This document shows, piece by piece, positions 58,459 to 64,000 of a stretch of DNA of 64,000 nucleotides. The notes under the pieces were generated by a model. That model saw only the letters and a list, made by a program, of their open reading frames with translations. It did no database searches and was not told where the DNA came from. The stretch is from WJMT01 sp964624145. Its GTDB lineage: Bacteria > Acidobacteriota > Aminicenantia > Aminicenantales > Aminicenantaceae. A program made the position numbers and the translations under genes. The stretch covers positions 1 to 64,000 of the forward strand of contig CAZUXT010000014.1 in assembly GCA_964624145.1 (NCBI GenBank), read 5' to 3'. Positions within the stretch are counted from its first letter, which is position 1. Every line of letters starts with the position of its first letter.

Positions 58459-58631
58459 ACTTTCAGGCAGGCTGGTTGGTTCTGAAGTCATCCGGAGGCG
58501 AGCGGGCATGGTTCCTCGAAGAGGGGATCAAGCCGAGGAATAAGCTGATATTCCTCGCTGGGGAAGATCAGCGGGCTGAAGAACCAGCTTGCCTGATGAA
58601 AGTTAAAAGCACAGGCCATGTCTTAATTTCA
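58459..58631. repeat. Element D: long-stem, multi-hairpin structured element
   Basis: An outer stem of about 23 bases pairs 58459-58483 (ACTTTCAGGCAGGCTGGTT...) with 58580-58603 (AACCAGCTTGCCTGATGAAAGT). Inside are two further stems, TTCCTCG/CGAGGAA (58512-58540) and GCTGAT/ATCAGC (58544-58572), giving a three-way-junction shape. It is followed by AGCACAGGCCATGTCTTAAT, an inverted copy of the start of family A. No open frame is present. Could be a structured RNA or a mobile-element derivative; it fills the 587-base nusA-hppA spacer with copy 6. A B-type motif (TTTATGAATAATCCTGG) follows at 58649-58665. Confidence 0.6.
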
Positions 58632-58669
58632 AATGGATGCATACATATTTTATGAATAATCCTGGGGAT

Positions 58670-60634
58670 TCACATGAGGAGAGGAGCAAACACAAGACTT
58701 ACCACTGCCATAAGTTTGATAAGTATATTCATAGAAGGCCCTGCCGTATCCTTTAAGGGATCTCCAACAGTATCTCCAATAATGGAAGCGGCATGGACAT
58801 CTGTTCCCTTACCGCCTAAATGACCTTCCTCTATCCATTTTTTTGCATTGTCCCAGGAAGCTCCTGAGTTTGCCATAAAAATACCCAGAAGCACACCGGT
58901 TGCAGTGGCACCTACGAGGAATCCGCCTAAAGATTCAGCTCCAATAAAAAAACCAACAGCAAGAGGGGAAATGATAGCCAGTATTCCGGGAAGGATCATT
59001 TCCAAGAGAGCGCTTTTTGTAACGATATCCACACAGCGGTTTGAATCTGGTTTTGCCTTTCCTTCCATAAGCCCTTTGATCTGCTTGAATTGATTTCTTA
59101 TTTCCAGGACCATCTTATTCGCCGCTCGACCCACAGCTTTGAGTGTCAGGGAGGCTATGATAAAAGGCATGAGAGCTCCCAGCAGCAATCCTATGACCGT
59201 TTTTACATTTGTCAGATTAATGGCATCAATGCCTGTTGTTTTTTGGTAAGCAGAGAATAATGCCAGGGCGGTCAAAGCGGCTGAGCCTATGGCAAAGCCT
59301 TTTCCTATAGCGGCTGTGGTGTTTCCGCAGGCATCCAGCTTGTCCGTGATTTTCCTTATGGCTTCACCTGAATTTGACATCTCGCTTATTCCGCCCGCAT
59401 TGTCTGCAATGGGGCCGTACGAATCAGTAGACATCACAATTCCGATGGTCGCGAGCATGCCCACGGCTGATAAGGCGATTCCATAAAGGCCTGACAGACT
59501 GTAAGCCACATAAATAGTCAGAGTGATCGTAAGAAGAGGAAGGATAACGCTTTGGAATCCAAGAGCCAGCCCGGTGATCACTACTGTGGCACTTCCTGTT
59601 TGAGCGGTTTTGGCAAGGTCTCGCATAGGAGGCCCTGCAGTGAAGTATTCGCTTTCAAGCCCGATGAGGATACCGCTGACCATTCCGCACAGCACCACCC
59701 AGAACACATTCAAGTCTGACAGGATCAATTTAACCGCTATGAAAGCTCCGGCAAGAAAGACAAAGGCACTGACATAAGTGGAATTTCTTAATGCTGATTG
59801 AGGGTTGAAATTTTTTAGAATATTTATGGAAAAGACTCCTATCCAGGAACTTATAAGACCGATGGCAATAAGAATGACCGGAAGGGATATATGATTTATT
59901 GCCGGAGTCAGAGTGGCGCCAATGGCAATGGATGCGATAACCGATCCCGCATAAGATTCAAAAAGGTCAGCTCCCATGCCTGCCGTGTCTCCCACATTAT
60001 CGCCCACATTATCAGCAATAACTCCGGGATTTCTCGGGTCATCTTCAGGAATCCCGGCTTCGACTTTTCCCACTAGATCGGCTCCCACATCCGCGCTTTT
60101 CGTGAATATTCCTCCGCCCACACGGGCAAACAGGGCTACGGAGCTGGCCCCCATGGCAAATCCATTGATGATAAGAGGGTCTTTTGTGAAAAAATAAATC
60201 ACACCGATTCCGGAAAGTCCCAGCGCAGCAACAGATATCCCCATGACTGATCCGCCCTGAAAGGCAACGGACAGAGCTCTGGGCATTCCTCCTTCAATGG
60301 CTCCTTGAGTCGCTCTTACAGCGGAACGGGTTGATGCTTTCATACCGATAAATCCGGCTAACATGGAGCAAAAGGCGCCTGTGATGAAGGATAATCCTGT
60401 GTATATGTTAAACAACTGCCAGAGAAGAATGAATGCGGCTGTGATGAATACCAGGATATAGGTGTACTCTCTCTTTATGAACGTCATGGCTCCGGAATGG
60501 ATGGATTCTGCGATCTCTTTCATGAGGTCTGAGCCCTGCGGAAGTCTTTTGAGCATAAAATAGAGGCCCAGAGCACAAAGTAATGAAAGGATGCCGAGTA
60601 TGAATACATAAGGAGTGATTTGAATTAAGGTCAT
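58670..60634 (-). CDS. hppA: Membrane-bound pyrophosphatase, K+-stimulated type (H+ or Na+ pump)
   Basis: Couples hydrolysis of pyrophosphate to ion export across the cytoplasmic membrane. The 654-residue protein has about 16 helices. Substrate-site motifs are in FTKSADVGADLVGKVEAGIP, DNVGDNVGDTAGMGADLFES and the C-terminal DNAKKWIEEG and DTVGDPLKDTAGPSMNILIK. The segment CGNTTAAIGKG has alanine where K+-independent enzymes have lysine (GNTTKA), which marks the K+-dependent group; Na+ versus H+ pumping I cannot settle from what I can read. It would recycle PPi made by the synthetases and the NAD pathway. Its own promoter lies upstream. Confidence 0.94.
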   Translation of the reverse strand: MTLIQITPYVFILGILSLLCALGLYFMLKRLPQGSDLMKEIAESIHSGAMTFIKREYTYILVFITAAFILLWQLFNIYTGLSFITGAFCSMLAGFIGMKASTRSAVRATQGAIEGGMPRALSVAFQGGSVMGISVAALGLSGIGVIYFFTKDPLIINGFAMGASSVALFARVGGGIFTKSADVGADLVGKVEAGIPEDDPRNPGVIADNVGDNVGDTAGMGADLFESYAGSVIASIAIGATLTPAINHISLPVILIAIGLISSWIGVFSINILKNFNPQSALRNSTYVSAFVFLAGAFIAVKLILSDLNVFWVVLCGMVSGILIGLESEYFTAGPPMRDLAKTAQTGSATVVITGLALGFQSVILPLLTITLTIYVAYSLSGLYGIALSAVGMLATIGIVMSTDSYGPIADNAGGISEMSNSGEAIRKITDKLDACGNTTAAIGKGFAIGSAALTALALFSAYQKTTGIDAINLTNVKTVIGLLLGALMPFIIASLTLKAVGRAANKMVLEIRNQFKQIKGLMEGKAKPDSNRCVDIVTKSALLEMILPGILAIISPLAVGFFIGAESLGGFLVGATATGVLLGIFMANSGASWDNAKKWIEEGHLGGKGTDVHAASIIGDTVGDPLKDTAGPSMNILIKLMAVVSLVFAPLLM

Positions 60635-60672
60635 AAGTGTTCCTCGCTCAATGGATTAAAGATGTCCTCTAG

Positions 60673-60701
60673 CATATAGCATAATTCACCCTTATTTTCA
60701 A
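60673..60701 (-). promoter_or_regulatory. Putative hppA promoter
   Basis: On the minus strand TTGAAA (60701-60696) and TATATG (60678-60673) are 17 bases apart, just after the miaB stop. CTCAATGGA in the leader (60647-60655) is complementary to TCCATTGAG at the miaB 3' end (60711-60719); this pair could fold in read-through transcripts. Confidence 0.4.
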
Positions 60702-60703
60702 AT

Positions 60704-62041
60704 TCACTTTTCCATTGAGTGGAATATTCCAATAAGGCTGTAAGGTCCGCAGGCTGTTATTTCGACCGTCACGAATTTTCCGGTCATATCTTTATCGGAT
60801 TTGAAATTAATGACCTGGTATGCTTCATTCCTTCCTATATAGGAATTGTGATCTTTTTTGCTCCGGCCCATACATAAGACCTTTATTTTTTTACCTATGA
60901 CAGATTTGTTGAGTTTAAGCTGGATGTTTCTTTGGGCTTTTTGAAGTGTGATCAATCTCCTTTTTTTCGTTTCAAAAGGGATATTGTCTTTGTATTTTAA
61001 AGCGGCTGTAAAAGGCCTTTGGGAATAACGGAAGGAAAATATGTTCGTATACTCTACTCTTTTTAATATATCGACCGTGTCAAAAAAATCTTTTTCTGTT
61101 TCGCCGGGAAAACCGACAATGATATCCGTACTCAAGCTTATATCAGGCATTGATTTCTTCAGAAGCTCGATTTTTCCAAGATATCCCTTCCTCGTGTATC
61201 CGCGTCGCATTCGTTTGAGGATGCGGTCCGAACCGGATTGTACGGGAAGATGAAGCTGGTGGCATATTTTATCCATTTCCGCCATGGTATGGATTGTTTT
61301 TTCTGAAAGGTCTTTGGGATGGGAAGTGATGAACCGGATCCATTCGATCCCTCTGATTTGATTTATTTCTTTTAAAAGAAAAGGGAAATCTTTGGCCGAG
61401 TCCGGGTCCTGGTAAGAATTGACATTTTGGCCGAGGAGCTGGATTTCCTTATATCCTTTTTCAGCGAGGCTTTTTATCTCTTTCTTGATGTTTTTGAGCG
61501 GTCTGTACTTTTCTCTTCCTTTGGCAAACGGAACAATACAGTACGTGCAGAAATTGTCACACCCTTTCATAATGGTCACATAACCGCTTATCTGGTTTTG
61601 CCTAGATATGTGGTTGATTTCAATCCAATCTCTGTTTCTGGAAGTTTGTATTATTCCGGAGTCGGTCTCTGATAAGGATTTTATTATATCGGGGATTTTG
61701 TAGAGATTATCCGGTCCTATAACAAAATCAACAGCTTTGTTTTTTTGCATGATCTTGTCTTTATAAAGCTGGGCAACGCATCCGGCGACTCCGATGCAGG
61801 CATTGTTCTCCTGTTTGATGTTTTTGATCCGGCCCAAAAGAGAAAAAAGCTTCTCAACCGGTTTTTCCCTCACCGCACAGGTGTTTATGATGATGATATT
61901 CCCCTCTTCAAATCTATCGCACGGAACAGCACCGTGCGATTCAAGTATCCCGGCTATCTGTTCGGATTCGTTTTCATTCATCTGGCAGCCGAATGTCTTT
62001 ATAAAATATTTTTTATGTTTGAGCATTGGAATGTGATTCAT
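60704..62041 (-). CDS. miaB: tRNA-2-methylthio-N6-dimethylallyladenosine synthase
   Basis: Radical SAM methylthiotransferase modifying A37 of tRNAs that read UNN codons. The 445-residue protein has the UPF0004 domain (KYFIKTFGCQMNENESEQIAG; NTCAVREKPVEKLFS; GVAGCVAQ) with three cluster cysteines. The radical SAM motif CDNFCTYCIVPFAKG (CxxxCxxC) and a C-terminal TRAM domain follow. The pattern fits MiaB rather than MtaB or RimO. A few N-terminal residues before MLKHKKYF may be extra. Neighbour recN lies 32 bases upstream in the same direction. Confidence 0.95.
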   Translation of the reverse strand: MNHIPMLKHKKYFIKTFGCQMNENESEQIAGILESHGAVPCDRFEEGNIIIINTCAVREKPVEKLFSLLGRIKNIKQENNACIGVAGCVAQLYKDKIMQKNKAVDFVIGPDNLYKIPDIIKSLSETDSGIIQTSRNRDWIEINHISRQNQISGYVTIMKGCDNFCTYCIVPFAKGREKYRPLKNIKKEIKSLAEKGYKEIQLLGQNVNSYQDPDSAKDFPFLLKEINQIRGIEWIRFITSHPKDLSEKTIHTMAEMDKICHQLHLPVQSGSDRILKRMRRGYTRKGYLGKIELLKKSMPDISLSTDIIVGFPGETEKDFFDTVDILKRVEYTNIFSFRYSQRPFTAALKYKDNIPFETKKRRLITLQKAQRNIQLKLNKSVIGKKIKVLCMGRSKKDHNSYIGRNEAYQVINFKSDKDMTGKFVTVEITACGPYSLIGIFHSMEK

Positions 62042-62073
62042 GATAATTTTATTATATCTTTTTTTAGCTGGTT

Positions 62074-63753
62074 TTATTGGGAGAGGTTTTTTTCAAGCAT
62101 CTCTCTGGCGCTCTGCAGGGATGCCTCGGATATATGGGACCCGGCTAAAAGCCGCGCAATCTCTTTGATTCTTTCGCTTTTGTTTAATTTCTTTATATTC
62201 GTGTAAGTTCTGTTTTTTCTTACGTTCTTTTCTATTCTGTAGTGATGCATAGCAAAGGAAGCTATCTGGGGCAGGTGAGTGATGCAGATGACTTGATTTC
62301 GGGATGCCAGACTGCTTAATTTTTGGCCCACGAATTCCGCTGTTTTTCCGCCTATTCCGGAGTCGATCTCATCAAATATAAGAGTTTTATACTGTTCCGG
62401 GTCCTTACTGATTGTTTTCAAAGAGAGCATGATCCGGGATAATTCTCCTCCGGAGGCTGTATTTCTCAGAGGCCTGAGCTTTTCACCCGGATTCGGGCTG
62501 ATCATGAATTCGATCTCTTCGGAACCGAGTTCTCCGGTGTTTTCCGGATTATCAGATAGGGAAGGGTGAGATATGAACTGTATTTGAAACCGGGCTTTTT
62601 TCATTCCCAGGGACTTGATTTCTTCCTCAACCTGTTTTTCAAGTTTACTGGCTCCTTGTTGTCTCAATTCCGAAAGCTGTTCTGACATCTTCTGGTGATT
62701 TTCAAAATCGCTTTGAAGCTGTTTGCGCAGTTCGGATGTTTGTTCATGGGCTTTTTTAAGATCTGACAGTTCATTTTTTGACATTTCGAGGTAGTCAAAC
62801 ACATCCTGGAGTGTCTTTCCGTATTTTCTTTTAAGGTCTTCGATCTGGCTGAGTCTCTCTTCGATTTTCTCCAGTTTTTCCGGAGCGCCGACATAATCCT
62901 CCTTGAATTTTAACAGATCATCAGTAAATTCCTTTAAAGATATGGAAAACTGGTTTATGTTTTCCGTCATCGGCTTGAAATCCGGATGGAAATCTGAGAG
63001 CTGTCTGGTGTCTTTTTCCAGATTCAGGAGAAGGCCTGAAAGGGATTCTTCTTTTTCATAAGTGATATCAAGAGCATTCTTGATGCAGGAACTGATTTTT
63101 TCAGAATTCTTGAGAAGGTCTCTTTCCTTACGCAGATCTTCTTCCTCTCCTGACTGCAGTTGGGCTTTTTCTATTTCGTTTATTTGGAAATCCAGATAAT
63201 CCAGCCGCTGCTCTCTCTGCTTTTTTTTCTCTTCAAGTTCCTGGATTTCTTTCCGGCATTTTCTAATGCTGCGGGCAAGGCAGCTTACTTCATTTCTTAA
63301 GGAAAGAGTTTCCGAATAATGGTCAAGGTAGTCCAGCTGGTATTCATTTTTTAGAAGGAATACGTGGTCGTTCTGGCCGAGGATGTCCACTGTGTTCTCT
63401 TTGAGCTGTTTGAATTTTTTTATGGGAACAAGTGTGCCGTTTATATAACCTCTTCCGGTTCCCTTTTTAAAGATTTTTCTGTGCAGGAACACTTCTCCTG
63501 TCTCATCCAGATCCAGGCCTTTCCAGTCAACGCATTTTTGAGGGACCATGAAGATGGTCTCTATGGAGGTTTCGTTTTTTCCGGTTCTGATTAAGTCTGC
63601 AGTTGCTTTCTCCCCGAGCATCAATCTGATACTGTCGATAATGATTGATTTTCCTGCTCCTGTTTCTCCGGTGAGGATGGAGAATCCCTCTTTGAATTCA
63701 ATCTCAAGGTCCTGGATGGTTGCCAGGTTTTTTATTTTTAGGGATTTTATCAT
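62074..63753 (-). CDS. recN: DNA repair protein RecN
   Basis: SMC-like ATPase acting in recombinational repair of double-strand breaks. The 559-residue protein has the N-terminal Walker A (FSILTGETGAGKSIIIDSI), a long coiled coil (about residues 150-370), the ABC signature SGGELSRIMLSLK and Walker B LIFDEIDSGIGGKTA near the C-terminus. The start MIKSLKIKNLATIQDLEIEF is typical. It precedes miaB. No LexA box was sought systematically upstream; none was evident. Confidence 0.95.
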   Translation of the reverse strand: MIKSLKIKNLATIQDLEIEFKEGFSILTGETGAGKSIIIDSIRLMLGEKATADLIRTGKNETSIETIFMVPQKCVDWKGLDLDETGEVFLHRKIFKKGTGRGYINGTLVPIKKFKQLKENTVDILGQNDHVFLLKNEYQLDYLDHYSETLSLRNEVSCLARSIRKCRKEIQELEEKKKQREQRLDYLDFQINEIEKAQLQSGEEEDLRKERDLLKNSEKISSCIKNALDITYEKEESLSGLLLNLEKDTRQLSDFHPDFKPMTENINQFSISLKEFTDDLLKFKEDYVGAPEKLEKIEERLSQIEDLKRKYGKTLQDVFDYLEMSKNELSDLKKAHEQTSELRKQLQSDFENHQKMSEQLSELRQQGASKLEKQVEEEIKSLGMKKARFQIQFISHPSLSDNPENTGELGSEEIEFMISPNPGEKLRPLRNTASGGELSRIMLSLKTISKDPEQYKTLIFDEIDSGIGGKTAEFVGQKLSSLASRNQVICITHLPQIASFAMHHYRIEKNVRKNRTYTNIKKLNKSERIKEIARLLAGSHISEASLQSAREMLEKNLSQ

Positions 63754-63800
63754 CTCAGCAACGGTCCCTTTTAAACAGATTATCCGGATAAATTATTATG

Positions 63801-64000
63801 TCAACGCAGACTTTTTATCAGACCTGTTTTGGAGGAGGTTTCCTCCATTTTTTGCTGTTCTATGATGAGAGGGACAAGAGCTTTTTCCATATTGATCCTC
63901 CCGTATCCGATAAAGACATCTTTTCCCGGGTTGGATGATTCATTGACATCATCGGCTGAGTATTGGATCACATACATGATTTCGTCAGCGGTTATCCAGG
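63801..64000 (-). CDS. Subtilisin-like (S8) serine peptidase, C-terminal fragment (partial)
   Basis: The minus-strand frame that ends at TGA 63803-63801 runs off the window edge. The visible 65 or so residues read ITADEIMYVIQYSADDVNES, then GKDVFIGYGRINMEKALVPL. This is the end of an S8 domain: the helix after the catalytic serine, then the GYGRIN(x)A closing motif shared by fervidolysin-like subtilases. The catalytic residues lie outside the window. The stop is 47 bases upstream of recN, so the two may be co-transcribed. Confidence 0.7.
   Translation of the reverse strand, partial: WITADEIMYVIQYSADDVNESSNPGKDVFIGYGRINMEKALVPLIIEQQKMEETSSKTGLIKSLR

Noticed and set aside
58459..58631. Element D as a tRNA, tmRNA or other standard RNA
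   Set aside because: No CCA-ready acceptor stem, anticodon arm or T-arm consensus could be drawn, and no tag-peptide frame is present.
1..64000. CRISPR array, rRNA or tRNA genes
   Set aside because: No regularly spaced direct repeats and no stretch with tRNA or rRNA hallmarks were seen; the repeats present are dispersed and in both orientations.

Overview
The window comes from a Gram-negative-type bacterium. The signs are Lgt/LspA lipoprotein processing, an ExbD/TolR protein, a secreted protein ending in a probable outer-membrane barrel, and rod-shape machinery. The DNA is moderately AT-rich and many genes are packed with ATGA overlaps. A K+-dependent-type membrane pyrophosphatase, an NSS sodium symporter, a two-subunit class I fumarase and a B12 acyl-CoA mutase suggest an anaerobe living on peptides, amino acids or organic acids. 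The gene style recalls uncultured lineages such as Candidatus Aminicenantes, but there is no rRNA here and that placement is a guess. A 100-N gap whose flanks are the same 55 bases shows that this is a scaffolded draft or metagenome assembly.

Layout. 1-3.0 kb: nitroreductase, opine-type dehydrogenase, flippase-like membrane protein. 3.3-5.7 kb: nadC-nadB. 6.0-11 kb: ileS-lspA-lgt-rluD. 11.3-15.2 kb: an EF-G paralogue and a secreted M14 peptidase. 15.4-23.0 kb: TCA-cycle genes (minus strand idh-mdh-fumarase beta-sucC-sucD; plus strand acnB). 23.1-26.9 kb: SDR, two-subunit B12 acyl-CoA mutase, M23 peptidase. 27.3-31.1 kb (minus): OPT transporter, PqqD-like protein, def-fmt. 31.2-39.3 kb: mreBCD-mrdA-rodA and a radical SAM protein split by the gap. 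39.4-41.0 kb: acyl-CoA dehydrogenase and an orphan exbD. 41.4-45.8 kb: three glycosyltransferases interleaved with two coiled-coil proteins. 45.8-49.8 kb: ACT-domain protein, amidotransferase, PKD/barrel protein, rfbD. 49.8-58.1 kb (minus): nusA-infB-ylxP-rbfA-nrnA-truB-NSS transporter-small membrane protein, then two DUF507 proteins and a thioesterase. 58.7-64 kb (minus): hppA, miaB, recN and the end of a subtilase.

The most unusual content lies between the genes. Six copies of an approximately 180-190 bp element (family A) sit in intergenic spaces in both orientations. Their ends and inner arms differ from copy to copy yet remain largely complementary within a copy, as expected of a folded RNA or single-stranded DNA. 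A second short palindromic family (B, built around CCTGGTTATTCA) lies in several 5' leaders and supplies the -35 box of nadC. Two further elements (C) pair a locus-specific inverted repeat with a shared tail of about 50 bases, and one three-way-junction-like element (D) shares a terminus with family A.

The other leading observation is that the large subunit annotated by family as methylmalonyl-CoA mutase carries Phe80 and Gln198. As I recall the literature, these are the residues that distinguish isobutyryl-CoA mutase from methylmalonyl-CoA mutase.
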